Program-made: the position numbers and the translations under genes | Assembly (NCBI RefSeq): GCF_000527135.1 | Contig: NZ_AZUP01000001.1 | Coordinates: 2,914,001 to 2,978,000 of the forward strand | Direction: 5' to 3' | Length of the DNA stretch: 64,000 nt | Origin: Methyloversatilis discipulorum | GTDB lineage: Bacteria > Pseudomonadota > Gammaproteobacteria > Burkholderiales > Rhodocyclaceae | Part shown: piece by piece, positions 43,243 through 53,041 of the stretch | How the letters are laid out: each line of letters begins with the position of its first letter | How positions within the stretch are numbered: position 1 is the first letter of the stretch | The notes under the pieces: model-generated | The model's input: the letters and a program-made list of their open reading frames with translations, nothing else | What the model was told of the DNA's origin: nothing | Databases searched by the model: none

Positions 43243-44207
43243 GCGTTTCCTCCGGCCAGCATGGCCATCACCGCCATGCGCACCGCGATGCCGAAGGTGA
43301 CCTGCGGCAGGATGACCGCCTGGCGGCCGTCGGCCACCGCCGAGTCGATCTCGACGCCGCGGTTCATCGGCCCCGGGTGCAGCACGATGGCATCCGGCTT
43401 GGCCACGGCGAGCTTGTCTTCGGTCAGGCCGAAGAACTTGAAATACTCCTGCGCGCTGGGCAGCAGCGAACCTTGCATGCGTTCGTTCTGCAGACGCAGC
43501 ATCATCACCACGTCGACGCCGCGCAGACCTTCGCGCATGTCGTTGTAGACGCGACAGCCGAGCCGCTCGATGTCGTGCGGCAGCAGCGTCTTCGGCGCGA
43601 TGGCACGCAGGTCGGGTACGCCCAGCGTGGTCAGCGCGTGAATCTGGCTGCGCGCGACGCGCGAATGCAGGATGTCGCCGACGATGGCCACCGACAGCTG
43701 CGTGAAGTCGCGCTTGTAGTGGCGGATGGTGTACATGTCGAGCAGGCCCTGGGTCGGGTGCGCGTGGCGCCCGTCGCCGGCGTTGACGACGTGGATGTGG
43801 TCGCGCCCGGTCGCTTCGAGGTGCTGCGCGATCAGGTAGGGCGCGCCGCTGGAGGCGTGGCGCACGACGAACATGTCGGCCTGCATCGCGGCGAGGTTGT
43901 CGACAGTGTCGAGCAGGGTTTCGCCCTTGTTGGTCGAACTGGTCGCGATGTTCAGGTTGATCACGTCGGCCGACAGCCGCTTGGCGGCGATCTCGAAGGT
44001 GGTGCGCGTGCGCGTGCTGTTCTCGAAGAACAGGTTGAACACGCTCTTGCCGCGCAGCAGCGGCACCTTCTTCACTTCGCGCTCGGCTACGCCGGCGAAG
44101 GGCTCGGCGGTGTCGAGGATGCGCGTGATCACGTCGCGCGGCAGGCCTTCGGTGGTGAGCAGGTGCTGCAGCTCGCCGTGCTTGTTCAGTTGAGGATTGC
44201 GGGCCAT
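43239..44207 (-). CDS. pyrB: Aspartate carbamoyltransferase catalytic chain
   Basis: A 322-residue ATCase that makes N-carbamoyl-aspartate, the first committed pyrimidine step. Carbamoyl phosphate site [25 protein letters not shown], and [10 protein letters not shown] are intact. Homology begins at the ATG at 44207, which follows AGGAGTGACC. It lies in the order pyrR-pyrB-pyrX with overlaps or a two-base gap, so subunits of the ATCase complex are made together. Confidence 0.97.
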   Translation of the reverse strand: MARNPQLNKHGELQHLLTTEGLPRDVITRILDTAEPFAGVAEREVKKVPLLRGKSVFNLFFENSTRTRTTFEIAAKRLSADVINLNIATSSTNKGETLLDTVDNLAAMQADMFVVRHASSGAPYLIAQHLEATGRDHIHVVNAGDGRHAHPTQGLLDMYTIRHYKRDFTQLSVAIVGDILHSRVARSQIHALTTLGVPDLRAIAPKTLLPHDIERLGCRVYNDMREGLRGVDVVMMLRLQNERMQGSLLPSAQEYFKFFGLTEDKLAVAKPDAIVLHPGPMNRGVEIDSAVADGRQAVILPQVTFGIAVRMAVMAMLAGGNA

Positions 44208-44209
44208 GG

Positions 44210-44707
44210 TCACTCCTGCTCCTGCAGCAGACGCAGCGCCAGCCGCTCGCCGTCCTGCGCCAACTTGACGCGCGAGCCCTCGGGCAGATCCAGCCGCGTC
44301 GCGCAGTAGGTCGGCGCCACCGGGAGCTGGCGGCCGCCGCGATCGATCAGCACCGCAAGCTCCACCTTCGCCGGGCGGCCGTAGTCGAACAGTTCGTTCA
44401 GCGCGGCACGTATCGTGCGGCCGGTGTGCAGCACGTCGTCGACCAGGATGAGGTGGCGTCCTTCGACGTCGAAAGGCAGGCTGGACGAGCGCGTGTCGCG
44501 CGAAAGGCCGCGCTGTGCATAGTCGTCGCGGTAGAAGCTCACGTCGAGCGAGCCGGCCGGCTGATTCAGGCCGAGCAGCGCATGCAGGCGCTGCGCCAGC
44601 CATACGCCGCCGGTATGCAGACCGACCAGCGCGGTGTCCGGCGTGACCTGCGGGCGCATCTGCGCCGCCAGATCGGCCAGCAGTTCTTCTGCGTCAGGCA
44701 GTGACAT
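44210..44707 (-). CDS. pyrR: Bifunctional pyr operon regulator / uracil phosphoribosyltransferase PyrR
   Basis: A 165-residue PRTase-fold protein with the PRPP loop [20 protein letters not shown] and a [14 protein letters not shown] segment. In Bacillus PyrR binds mRNA and controls pyr attenuation; in proteobacteria it may act only as an enzyme or regulate differently. I see no PyrR binding loop or attenuator in the short gap before pyrB. Its start overlaps ruvX by 14 bases. Confidence 0.92.
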   Translation of the reverse strand: MSLPDAEELLADLAAQMRPQVTPDTALVGLHTGGVWLAQRLHALLGLNQPAGSLDVSFYRDDYAQRGLSRDTRSSSLPFDVEGRHLILVDDVLHTGRTIRAALNELFDYGRPAKVELAVLIDRGGRQLPVAPTYCATRLDLPEGSRVKLAQDGERLALRLLQEQE

Positions 44708-45137
44708 CGAAATAGTCCTTCAGGATGAGCTGGGCCGCGTGTGCGTCCAGGTGCTTCTTGCGTTCGCGCCAGTCGTGCTGGCCGCGGTCGCGCAGCTGCG
44801 TGTCGGCCTCGGCCGAGGTGAATCGTTCGTCCTGCAGCGCCACCGGCAGCCGGTAGCGACCTTCGAGCTGACGGGCGAAACGCTGCGCGCGGGCGGTCAT
44901 GTCGTGCGCCTCGCCGTCCGGCGACAGCGGCAGACCGACCACCAGCAATGCGGGTTTCCATTCGTCGAGCAGGCGGCCGATCGCCGACCAGCGGGCGTCG
45001 TTGGTCTCGGCATCGAAGGTGGTCAGTGCGGAGGCGCTGCGCAGTTCGCACTCGCCGACAGCGACGCCGATGCGCTTCTCGCCGAAATCGAAAGCCAGCA
45101 CGGTGCCGCGCGCGGGCAGCGCGACCGGCTCAGGCAT
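44694..45137 (-). CDS. ruvX: Putative pre-16S rRNA nuclease / Holliday junction resolvase-like YqgF
   Basis: A 147-residue RNase H-fold protein. [16 protein letters not shown] carries the first catalytic Asp, [13 protein letters not shown] the Glu motif, and [14 protein letters not shown] the last Asp. YqgF matures the 16S rRNA 5' end and is widely conserved. It overlaps yqgE by eight bases and pyrR by 14, in the usual yqgE-ruvX-pyrR-pyrB order of betaproteobacteria. Confidence 0.93.
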   Translation of the reverse strand: MPEPVALPARGTVLAFDFGEKRIGVAVGECELRSASALTTFDAETNDARWSAIGRLLDEWKPALLVVGLPLSPDGEAHDMTARAQRFARQLEGRYRLPVALQDERFTSAEADTQLRDRGQHDWRERKKHLDAHAAQLILKDYFDVTA

Positions 45138-45708
45138 GCCCGGCCACGTCGGACAGCGACGCGAAGTCGACGCCGAGCAGCTGCATTGCGGCGATCAGGC
45201 GCTCTTCCGGCGGCAGGCCGAAGATGATTTCGGGGTCGGCGCGCACGGTGAGCCAGGCGTTCTGCGCCAGTTCCCACTCGATCTGGCCGGCCTGCCAGCC
45301 GGCATAACCGAGCGTGACCAGCACGTCGTCCGGTTCGCCGTCGTGGCCGAGCGACTGCAGCACGTCGCGCGACGAGGTCAGCGCGAGGCCGTTGCCGACG
45401 TCGATGCTGGACTGCCAGTCGCCGACCGGGCGATGCAGCACGAAGCCGCGGTCGGTCTGCACCGGGCCGCCGAAATACACCGGCTGGCCCTGGAAGCGCG
45501 GCGATTCGAGCGACATGTCGATGCGCTCGAACAGGTCTTCGAGCGACATGTCGATCGGCCGGTTGACGATGACGCCGAGCGCGCCCTGTTCGTTGTGCTC
45601 GCACACCAGCGTCAGCGTGCGCGCGAAATTCTTGTCCGCCATGGCGGGCATGGCGATCAGGAAATGGCCGGTCAGGTCGACCGAAGGGGTCATGGCGTGT
45701 GCGGACAT
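45130..45708 (-). CDS. yqgE: YqgE/AlgH family protein
   Basis: A 192-residue soluble protein of the UPF0301 family. [52 protein letters not shown] and [20 protein letters not shown] are the hallmarks. Biochemical function is not established; AlgH was linked to alginate regulation in Pseudomonas. It is the first gene of the yqgE-ruvX-pyrR-pyrB-pyrX unit. Two in-frame ATGs (45708 and 45693) are possible; I keep the longer. Confidence 0.93.
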   Translation of the reverse strand: MSAHAMTPSVDLTGHFLIAMPAMADKNFARTLTLVCEHNEQGALGVIVNRPIDMSLEDLFERIDMSLESPRFQGQPVYFGGPVQTDRGFVLHRPVGDWQSSIDVGNGLALTSSRDVLQSLGHDGEPDDVLVTLGYAGWQAGQIEWELAQNAWLTVRADPEIIFGLPPEERLIAAMQLLGVDFASLSDVAGHA

Positions 45709-45795
45709 GGGATGATTTTATCCGTGTTGGACGCCGGCCGCGAACCGCGGCGCGACATCACGCTCAAAGCGCCGACTTTTTGACGGAAATCCCGC

Positions 45796-47253
45796 ATGCC
45801 CGACCGTCCTTCATCCCGCCTGGTGTGGTTCCGCCGCGACCTGCGCATCGACGACCACGCCGCTCTGTACCACGCGCTGCGCGCCGGCGGCCCGGTGTGG
45901 TGCGTGTTCGTGTTCGACACCGACATCCTCGACGAACTGCTGGCCGAAGGCCTGAACGCCGACCGCCGGGTCGAATTCATCCATGCCTCGGTCACCGAGC
46001 TGGATGCGGCGCTGCGCACGCTGGGCGGCGGACTGATCGTGCGCCACGGCCGCGCCCGCGAAATCGTCCCGCAACTGGCGCGCGAACTGGGCGTGGCCGG
46101 CGTCGTCGCCAACCGCGACTACGAACCCGCCGCATTTGCGCGCGACCGCGCGGTGCACGACGCGCTGGCGCGCGACGGCATCGCCTTCGACACGTACAAG
46201 GACCAGGTCGTGTTCGAGTGCGACGAGGTGCTCACCCAGGGCGGCAAGCCGTTCTCGGTGTTCACGCCCTACAAGAACGCCTGGCTGAAGAAGCTCACGC
46301 CCTTCCACCTGAAGGCCTATCCGGTGCACACCTACGTGGGCGCGCTGGCAGCGTTGCCGGCAGGCGACATGCCGTCGCTGGCCGACATGGGCTTCCGCCC
46401 CACCAACCTGTCGACACTGAAGCTGCCGGCCGGCATGAGCGGCGCCGACACGCTGTTCGACGCCTTCCTCGACCGCATCGACCGTTACAAGGTGCTGCGT
46501 GACTTTCCGGCGGCCAAGGGCCCGAGCTATCTGTCGGTGCATCTGCGCTTCGGCACGATATCGATCCGCCGGCTGGCGCGCGAGGCGCACGCGCGCGGCG
46601 GCGCCGGTACCGAAACCTGGCTGTCGGAACTGATCTGGCGCGATTTCTACTTCCAGATCCTGTGGCACAACCCGCACGTGGTCGGCGCGAGCTTCCGGCC
46701 CGAGTATGACGCGGTGCGCTGGGTAGACGACGAAGCGAAGTTCCGCGCCTGGTGCGAAGGTCGCACCGGCTATCCGCTGGTGGATGCGGCGCAGCGTCAG
46801 CTGGCGCAGACCGGCTACATGCACAACCGGCTGCGCATGGTGAGCGCCTCCTTCCTGACCAAGGACCTGGGCATAGACTGGCGCCGCGGCGAACACTGGT
46901 TCGCCCGCCAGCTCAACGATTTCGACCTCGCGGCCAACAACGGCGGCTGGCAGTGGGCGGCCTCGACCGGCTGCGACGCCCAGCCCTGGTTCCGCATCTT
47001 CAACCCGGTCACGCAGTCGGAAAAGTTCGATGCCGACGGCCAGTTCATCCGCCGCTACTGCCCGGAACTGGCGAAATTCGACAAGAAGCGCATCCACGCG
47101 CCCTGGCTGGCGACGCCGCTGGAACAGAAGATGGCCGGCTGCGTGATCGGCAGCGACTACCCGACGCCCATCGTCGATCACGCCGCGGCGCGCGAGGCGA
47201 CGCTGGCGCGCTTCAAGGTGGTGAAGGGGGCAGGCGAGGCGCTGGAGGGCTGA
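45796..47253 (+). CDS. phrB: Deoxyribodipyrimidine photo-lyase
   Basis: A 485-residue FAD flavoprotein that repairs cyclobutane pyrimidine dimers with blue light. The N-terminal antenna domain starts LVWFRRDLRIDDHAAL, and the C-terminal FAD/DNA-binding half has TWLSELIWRDFYFQIL, MHNRLRMVSASFLTKDL and NDFDLAANNGGWQWAASTG with the conserved Trp residues. It is the standard length for class I CPD photolyase. It is divergent from yqgE and its stop abuts the stop of the next, convergent gene. Confidence 0.95.
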   Translation: MPDRPSSRLVWFRRDLRIDDHAALYHALRAGGPVWCVFVFDTDILDELLAEGLNADRRVEFIHASVTELDAALRTLGGGLIVRHGRAREIVPQLARELGVAGVVANRDYEPAAFARDRAVHDALARDGIAFDTYKDQVVFECDEVLTQGGKPFSVFTPYKNAWLKKLTPFHLKAYPVHTYVGALAALPAGDMPSLADMGFRPTNLSTLKLPAGMSGADTLFDAFLDRIDRYKVLRDFPAAKGPSYLSVHLRFGTISIRRLAREAHARGGAGTETWLSELIWRDFYFQILWHNPHVVGASFRPEYDAVRWVDDEAKFRAWCEGRTGYPLVDAAQRQLAQTGYMHNRLRMVSASFLTKDLGIDWRRGEHWFARQLNDFDLAANNGGWQWAASTGCDAQPWFRIFNPVTQSEKFDADGQFIRRYCPELAKFDKKRIHAPWLATPLEQKMAGCVIGSDYPTPIVDHAAAREATLARFKVVKGAGEALEG

Positions 47254-48033
47254 TCAGCGCTGGTCGAACACGTCGCGGTAACTGGCGTACATCGCGCCGA
47301 AGGTGACCGGCAGCAGCAGCAGCCAGCCCAGCATGGCGGGGATCGAAGCCAGCACGGCCAGCACGACGTAGAGCAGCGCGAACACGACGAAGGCCGGCGC
47401 ATTGCGCAGGCTGGCGAAGAAACTGGTGCGCATCGCGTCCAGCGCCTTCATGTCGTGGAACACCACCAGGGCCGGCGCGAACCAGACCGCCATCAGCACC
47501 GGCGCCATCAGCATGACGGCGATGATGAGCATGGCCGGAATGGCGGCCATCAGCACCGCCAGACCCGCGACTGCGGCGACGCCGGCCAGGCCGGCGCTGA
47601 TCGCCGACAGCAGCACGACCAGCATGCCAATGGCCAGCGAAGCCAGCAGATACCAGCCGCCCAGCGCCAGCAGCGGATTGATGCGCTCGCCGAAACCGGC
47701 CCACAGATGGGCGACACCGAAGGGCTCGCCGCGTGACAGCGCACGGCAGCCGCCCATCAGCCCACCCACCGTCACCATCGCCAGCAGCGTGGCGGCGATC
47801 ATGCCGAACAGCGGTACCAGATTCAGCACCACGACGGCGACCACCCACAGCAGCGTGATCACCACCCAGACGCCGGGCGCCGCCATGAAGGCCTGCCAGC
47901 CCTGGCGCAGCCACTCGACGCCCTGGCCAGCCGCCACGCTGCGCGAATTGGGCTCGCCGCCATCGAGGGGAGCGGTCGTGTTGCCGCCCGGTGGCGGGGT
48001 GGCTTCGAAGGGATTGCGGTCGTCGGTCGTCAT
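47254..48033 (-). CDS. BPSS1780-type integral membrane protein
   Basis: A 259-residue inner-membrane protein with about six to eight hydrophobic helices, a cytoplasmic N-terminal tail rich in Pro and Gly, and the signature VEWLRQGWQAFMAAPGVWV. This betaproteobacterial family has no known function. Homology begins at the ATG at 48033 (MTTDDRNPFEA). Its stop is adjacent to the phrB stop, giving back-to-back convergent genes with no terminator space. Confidence 0.85.
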   Translation of the reverse strand: MTTDDRNPFEATPPPGGNTTAPLDGGEPNSRSVAAGQGVEWLRQGWQAFMAAPGVWVVITLLWVVAVVVLNLVPLFGMIAATLLAMVTVGGLMGGCRALSRGEPFGVAHLWAGFGERINPLLALGGWYLLASLAIGMLVVLLSAISAGLAGVAAVAGLAVLMAAIPAMLIIAVMLMAPVLMAVWFAPALVVFHDMKALDAMRTSFFASLRNAPAFVVFALLYVVLAVLASIPAMLGWLLLLPVTFGAMYASYRDVFDQR

Positions 48034-48204
48034 GGCTGCATCATTCCACAAGCCGGCACGGTGTTCACGCTGGCGTCGCAGGCTGTGGCGTCCAATCCAC
48101 ACTCCGTCACGATGTACCGGGCCGTGTCGGGCTGCGCGCTGCGCGGCGGCGCTTTCGCACTACACTCAAAACGTTCACTCATGTCGCAGGACCGGGAGGT
48201 CGCC

Positions 48205-48561
48205 ATGAATATCCGCACCCTGTTCGCACTGTCCGCACTGCTCGCCTCGCCCCTCGCACTGGGTGGCGGCAGCGGTCACGTACCGGTGTCGCCCATCGGC
48301 GGCAATCCATACGGACAGGGCATCGGCGCCAGCCCCGGCGGCATGATAGGACAGCACCCGCGCGAGCTGATCCGGCCCAACGCGCGCAGCCGCACAACCG
48401 ACGTCTACCCGACCTTGCGCGGCACCCAGATCCGGGACTACTCCAGACCCGGCGTACGCATCGAGGAAGATGCGTACGGTACCAGCGTCTATCCGACCGT
48501 GCCCTACAGCAACGTCCGCGACTACGACAGACCGGGCTGGCGCATCGAACGGCGCGAGTGA
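48205..48561 (+). CDS. Small exported protein with a 28-residue tandem repeat
   Basis: A 118-residue protein with a signal peptide (residues 1-20) and a Gly/Pro-rich middle. The C-terminal half holds two copies of a 28-residue unit: VYPT (67 and 95), RDY (77 and 105), RPG (81 and 109) and RIE (85 and 113). GGGAGG precedes the ATG at 48205; an upstream ATG at 48181 is less likely. I do not recognise the family. Codon use matches neighbours. Periplasmic or surface location is inferred from the signal peptide. Confidence 0.75.
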   Translation: MNIRTLFALSALLASPLALGGGSGHVPVSPIGGNPYGQGIGASPGGMIGQHPRELIRPNARSRTTDVYPTLRGTQIRDYSRPGVRIEEDAYGTSVYPTVPYSNVRDYDRPGWRIERRE

Positions 48562-48631
48562 ACGTCACACAGGGTCGCGGGCACCGACGGACATCCCCCG
48601 CGCCGGCCTCGCCGGCGCACGGTAGACAACG

Positions 48632-49141
48632 ATGAACGAACTGCCCAAACACCAGCTCACCATGACGGTGCTGATGACGCCCGACATGGCCAATTTTTCC
48701 GGCAACGTGCACGGCGGCGCACTGCTCAAGCTGCTCGATCAGGTCGCCTACGCCTGTGCGGCGCGCTACGCGCAGTCCTACGTGGTGACGCTGTCGGTCG
48801 ATCAGGTCATCTTCCGCTGCCCCATCCACGTCGGCGAGCTGGTCACCTTCTTCGCCTCGGTCAATTACACCGGCACCACGTCGATGGAGGTTGGCGTCAA
48901 GGTGGTGACCGAGAACATCCGCGAACACACGACGCGCCACACCAACACCTGCTACCTGACCATGGTGGCGATGGACGCCGACCGCCGGCCCTGCCCGGTG
49001 CCGACGCTGACACCGTCAACGCCGGACGAGCAACGGCGTCACACCGCCGCTCAGGTGCGGCGCCAGCTGCGCAGGGAATTCGATGCCCGCTTCGAGGAGT
49101 TGATGCAGGAAGAGCAGGCCAAGGCGGGCCGCGGCGCCTAG
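48632..49141 (+). CDS. Acyl-CoA thioesterase, hotdog fold
   Basis: A 169-residue YciA/BFIT-type thioesterase. The catalytic region is NFSGNVHGGALLKLLDQVAY with the conserved Asp and Gly-rich turn, followed by VDQVIFRCPIHVGELVTFFA. It hydrolyses acyl-CoA esters in the cytosol. A charged helical tail (residues 130-169) extends beyond the core. It lies 70 bases after the repeat protein gene and before an MBL hydrolase on the same strand. Chain-length preference unknown. Confidence 0.92.
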   Translation: MNELPKHQLTMTVLMTPDMANFSGNVHGGALLKLLDQVAYACAARYAQSYVVTLSVDQVIFRCPIHVGELVTFFASVNYTGTTSMEVGVKVVTENIREHTTRHTNTCYLTMVAMDADRRPCPVPTLTPSTPDEQRRHTAAQVRRQLRREFDARFEELMQEEQAKAGRGA

Positions 49142-49222
49142 ACGCCCCTGAGCACCCCGGCGGCGGAATCGTCTGCGGCCGTGCGTCATACTGTGCACCG
49201 AGTCCCACCCGGAGCGCGCTGC

Positions 49223-50161
49223 ATGATCGACTACGACCACGACATTTCGGCCATCGACGCCGACCTGATCCGCCACGGCATGGCGTCCATCCATCTCGTC
49301 CGCGCCGGCGACCAGGCGGCGCTGGTCGATTGCGGCACCGGCCACTCGCTGCGCAACGTGCAGGCGGCGCTGGCGCAGAAGGGCATCGCGCCGGAGGCGC
49401 TGCGTTACATCATCCTGACCCATGTGCACCTGGACCACGCCAGCGGCGCAGGTGCGGCGATGCGCGCCTTCCCGAACGCGCAGCTGGTGGTGCACCCGCG
49501 CGGCGCGCGCCACATGATCGATCCGTCAAAACTGATCGCCGGCGCCACCGCGGTTTATGGCGAACAGGCGATGGCCGAGATGTACGGCGACATCCTGCCG
49601 GTCGACGCGGCGCGCGTTATCGAAACGCAGGACGGCTTCGTGCTTGACTTCAACGGCCGCCCGCTCGAATTCATCGATACGCCGGGCCATGCGAAGCACC
49701 ACCACTGCATCTGGGACGCGCAGTCGAAAAGCTGGTTCACCGGTGACACTTTCGGCCTGGCCTATCCGGAATGCACGGTCGATGGACGCGCTTTCGTGTT
49801 CCCGACCACCTCGCCAGTGCAGTTCGACCCGGTGGCCATGCGCGCGTCGGTCGAGCGCCTGCTGTCGCGGCAGCCGGAAGCGATGTTCCTGACGCACTAC
49901 GGCAAGGTGACCGGCGTGCCGGCGCTGGGCCGTGCGCTGCTGTCGCGCATCGACGCCCACGTCGCCATCGCGAAGGCTGCCGCGACGGCCGGTGACGGCC
50001 GCAAACAGGCCCTGCTGGCGGCGCTGACCGCCTATCTGATCGACGAACTGCGCGCCCACGGCAGCCGCCTCACGCACGACCAGGCGGTCGACGTGTGGGG
50101 GCTGGACATCGAACTGAATGCGCAGGGGCTGGAGGTGTGGCTGGACGGCTCATCAGCCTAG
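49223..50161 (+). CDS. Metallo-beta-lactamase-fold hydrolase
   Basis: A 312-residue cytosolic MBL-fold protein. The metal site is LTHVHLDHASGAG, with DTPGHAKHHHC, FTGDTFGLAYP and FLTHYGKV as later ligand regions. The C-terminal helical part (residues 240-312) resembles that of glyoxalase-II-like or quorum-lactonase-like proteins. No substrate can be named. ATG at 49223 follows GGAGCG. It is convergent with topB, with a hairpin between. Confidence 0.88.
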   Translation: MIDYDHDISAIDADLIRHGMASIHLVRAGDQAALVDCGTGHSLRNVQAALAQKGIAPEALRYIILTHVHLDHASGAGAAMRAFPNAQLVVHPRGARHMIDPSKLIAGATAVYGEQAMAEMYGDILPVDAARVIETQDGFVLDFNGRPLEFIDTPGHAKHHHCIWDAQSKSWFTGDTFGLAYPECTVDGRAFVFPTTSPVQFDPVAMRASVERLLSRQPEAMFLTHYGKVTGVPALGRALLSRIDAHVAIAKAAATAGDGRKQALLAALTAYLIDELRAHGSRLTHDQAVDVWGLDIELNAQGLEVWLDGSSA

Positions 50162-50177
50162 GACAGGCGCCGACGGC

Positions 50178-50207
50178 GGCCACACGGGCGACGAAGCCCG
50201 GGTGGCC
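50178..50207. terminator. Candidate bidirectional terminator hairpin
   Basis: GGCCACACGGGC and GCCCGGGTGGCC pair at 11 of 12 positions around a six-base loop between the convergent MBL gene and topB. There is no long T tract, so efficiency is uncertain. Confidence 0.45.
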
Positions 50208-50222
50208 ACCGACCGGACCTGA

Positions 50223-52856
50223 TCAGGCCGACTTCTTGCGCGCCGCCGTCGCCTTGGTAGCCGGCTTCTTCGCGGCCGCAGTGCTCTTCTTCGCCGCCGC
50301 CTTCTTCACCGGCGCCTCGGCTTCGGCCTCCGGCGCAGCGTCGGCTGCCGCGGCCTTGGCCGTCTTCGCGCCCGCCTTCGGCTTCGCTGCGCGCGGCTCG
50401 AATTCGAAGCCGACCTTGCCGTCCGGCTGGCGCACCAGGAAAGCCGAGAACTTGCGCTTGGTACGCGACGACACGAAGCCCTTCAGCAGGTCGGTGCGGC
50501 CCGCTTCCAGCAGTTTCTGCATCTGTTCGGGCTCGATCGGCTGCTGCAGGATGATCTTGCCGGAGCGGAAGTCGCAGCTCTTCTCCGGCCCGACGGATTT
50601 CTCGCAGATATAGGACATCGGCTGTTCGAACACCCGCGCCGAACACTTCGGGCAGGGGCCGAGCGGTGTCTGCTGCGAGAAATCGACCGGCTCGGCATTC
50701 TCGTCCTCGCGCGGCTGGCCGAAATCGAATTCCGGTTCCAGCTTGTCGTTCAGCTTGATCACCGCGTTGAACGGCCGGCCCATCTTGTTGCGGAAACCGG
50801 TCAGCGGGCCGACCTGGCGCTCGCGCAGCAGGGTGTCGATCTCGTGCGTCTCGAACTGACGGCCGGCGACGATCTTCCACAGCGAGAAGTCGCAGCTCTG
50901 GCACTGGAACTTCTTGTAGTTCTCCTTCACGACGCCGCCGCAGCGCGGGCACTTCTCGTCCAGCGTGGCGAAGTCGCCCGGAATGGTGTCGCTTTCGTAG
51001 CTCTTCGCCTGATGCACGATGTGCTGCGTCATGTCGGCGATCTCGCGCATGAAGGCATCGCGCGACAGTTCGCCGCGCTCGATCTGCGACAGCTTGTACT
51101 CCCATTCGCCGGTCAGCTCAGGCGAACTCAGTTCGTCGATCTTCAGGCCGCGCAGCGCGATCATCAGCTGGAAGCCCTTGGCCGTCGGAATCAACTCGCG
51201 GCCCTCGCGCAGCATGTAGTTCTCGAGTATCAGGTTCTCGATGATCTGCGCGCGCGTCGCCGGCGTGCCGAGGCCGCGGCCGGCCATCGCGGCGCGCAGT
51301 TCCTCGTCGTCGATCGTCTTGCCCGCACCTTCCATCGCGGTCAGCAGCGTCGCTTCCGAGTAGCGCGCGGGCGGCTTGGTCTGCAGCGCCTTGACGATCA
51401 TGTCATTGACGCGGGCGCTTTCGCCCGGCTTGACCGGCACCAGGCTGGCGGACGCGGTTTCGCCCTTTTCCTTGCCTTCGTCGTCCGCAATCGCCGCTTC
51501 CTTGCCGTACACGGCCAACCAGCCGGCATTGACCAGCACCTTGCCTTCGGTCTTGAACGCTTCGCCCTCGACCCGCGTGATGCGCGTGGTGATGCGGTAT
51601 TCGGCCGCCGGGAAGAACACCGCCAGGAAGCGGCGGGTGACCATGTCGTAGATCTTCGCTTCCGCCTCGGACAGCGACTTCGGCTCGGTGCCGGTCGGGA
51701 TGATGGCGAAGTGGTCGGAAATCTTGGCGTTGTTGAAGATGCGCTTGTTCGGGCGCACCCAGCCCTGCTTGACGATTTCGTTGGCGTGCGGCGCGTAGGT
51801 CTGCGGCAGGCGGGCCAGCACGTCGTTCACCGTCGGCAGGTAGTCCTCCGGCAGCGCGCGCGCGTCGGTACGCGGGTAGGTCAACACCTTGTGCTTCTCG
51901 TACAGCGCCTGTGCGATCTGCAGCGTCACGCGGGCTGAGAAGCCGAAGCGGCCGTTCGCTTCGCGCTGCAGCGAGGTGAGGTCGTACAGCAGCGGCGACA
52001 GCTGGGTCGACGGCTTTGCTTCTTCCTCGACCGTACCGGTCTTGCCGGCGCACTTGGCCTGGATGGCCTTGGCCTTCGCCTCGTCCCACAGCCGTTCGGC
52101 GCGCGCGTGTTCGTCACCCTCCGGCTTCTTGAACTTCTCGTCGAACCAGCGGCCGGGGTATTCGCCGGCGGCGACGCCGAAGCGGCCTTCGATTTCCCAG
52201 TAGTCGCGCGACTTGAAGCGGCGGATTTCCTCTTCACGGCGTACCACGATGGCGAGCGTCGGCGTCTGCACGCGACCGACCGTGGTCAGATGGAAACCGC
52301 CGGTCTTGGAGTTGAACGCGGTCATTGCCCGCGTGCCGTTGATGCCGATGAGCCAGTCGCTCTCGGCGCGCGACATCGCCGCCTGACGCAGGCCTTCGAC
52401 TTCCTGCGCCGAACGCAGACCGGCAAAGCCGTCGCGGATTGCGGTTGCCGTCATCGACTGCAGCCACAGCCGTTCGATCGGCTTGTTCGTCTTGCTGTGC
52501 TCGACGATGTAATTGAAGATGAGCTCGCCCTCGCGCCCCGCGTCACAGGCGTTCACCAGGCCGTCGACGTCCTTGCGCTTGATCAGCCGGGTGAGCAGAC
52601 GCAGCCGCTCGGCGGTCTTGTCTATCGGGTTCAGCGTGAAGCGGGGCGGAATGACTGGCAGGTGCGCGAACGACCACTTGCCGCGCTTGACCTCGTATTC
52701 CTCCGGCACTGCCAGTTCGAGCAGGTGGCCGACCGCCGAGGACAGCACGTAGTCCTCGCTCTCGAAGTAATCGCCTTCGCGCGTGAAACCGCCCACGGCA
52801 CGCGCAATGTCCTGCGCGACCGACGGCTTTTCCGCGATGATCAGTTTCTTGCCCAT
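50223..52856 (-). CDS. topB: DNA topoisomerase III
   Basis: An 877-residue type IA topoisomerase. The Toprim domain begins LIIAEKPSVAQDIARAVGGF, and the catalytic Tyr lies in KVLTYPRTDARALPEDYL. Zinc-ribbon-like Cys pairs (CPRC, CQSC, CPKC) occur near residues 660-780, then a Lys/Ala-rich tail (PVKKAAAKKS...) of about 45 residues that probably aids DNA binding. It decatenates single-stranded DNA in the cytosol. Homology starts at the ATG at 52856; the frame continues upstream without homology. Confidence 0.96.
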   Translation of the reverse strand: MGKKLIIAEKPSVAQDIARAVGGFTREGDYFESEDYVLSSAVGHLLELAVPEEYEVKRGKWSFAHLPVIPPRFTLNPIDKTAERLRLLTRLIKRKDVDGLVNACDAGREGELIFNYIVEHSKTNKPIERLWLQSMTATAIRDGFAGLRSAQEVEGLRQAAMSRAESDWLIGINGTRAMTAFNSKTGGFHLTTVGRVQTPTLAIVVRREEEIRRFKSRDYWEIEGRFGVAAGEYPGRWFDEKFKKPEGDEHARAERLWDEAKAKAIQAKCAGKTGTVEEEAKPSTQLSPLLYDLTSLQREANGRFGFSARVTLQIAQALYEKHKVLTYPRTDARALPEDYLPTVNDVLARLPQTYAPHANEIVKQGWVRPNKRIFNNAKISDHFAIIPTGTEPKSLSEAEAKIYDMVTRRFLAVFFPAAEYRITTRITRVEGEAFKTEGKVLVNAGWLAVYGKEAAIADDEGKEKGETASASLVPVKPGESARVNDMIVKALQTKPPARYSEATLLTAMEGAGKTIDDEELRAAMAGRGLGTPATRAQIIENLILENYMLREGRELIPTAKGFQLMIALRGLKIDELSSPELTGEWEYKLSQIERGELSRDAFMREIADMTQHIVHQAKSYESDTIPGDFATLDEKCPRCGGVVKENYKKFQCQSCDFSLWKIVAGRQFETHEIDTLLRERQVGPLTGFRNKMGRPFNAVIKLNDKLEPEFDFGQPREDENAEPVDFSQQTPLGPCPKCSARVFEQPMSYICEKSVGPEKSCDFRSGKIILQQPIEPEQMQKLLEAGRTDLLKGFVSSRTKRKFSAFLVRQPDGKVGFEFEPRAAKPKAGAKTAKAAAADAAPEAEAEAPVKKAAAKKSTAAAKKPATKATAARKKSA

Positions 52857-53041
52857 GCCTGCACGATACCTGCCGCCGGCTTGCGCGCGCAGGATGCGCG
52901 CCGGTTCAAGCGGCGTGAAAGCGGCGCATGATAGGGACAAAAAATCCGAACAGGCAAGACAAGTTGACCCGGCGGACGAAACGCGGACTGCGATTCATCC
53001 GGCCGGGCAGGCCCTGCGCCGCGGCAGCGGGACCGCACTTG

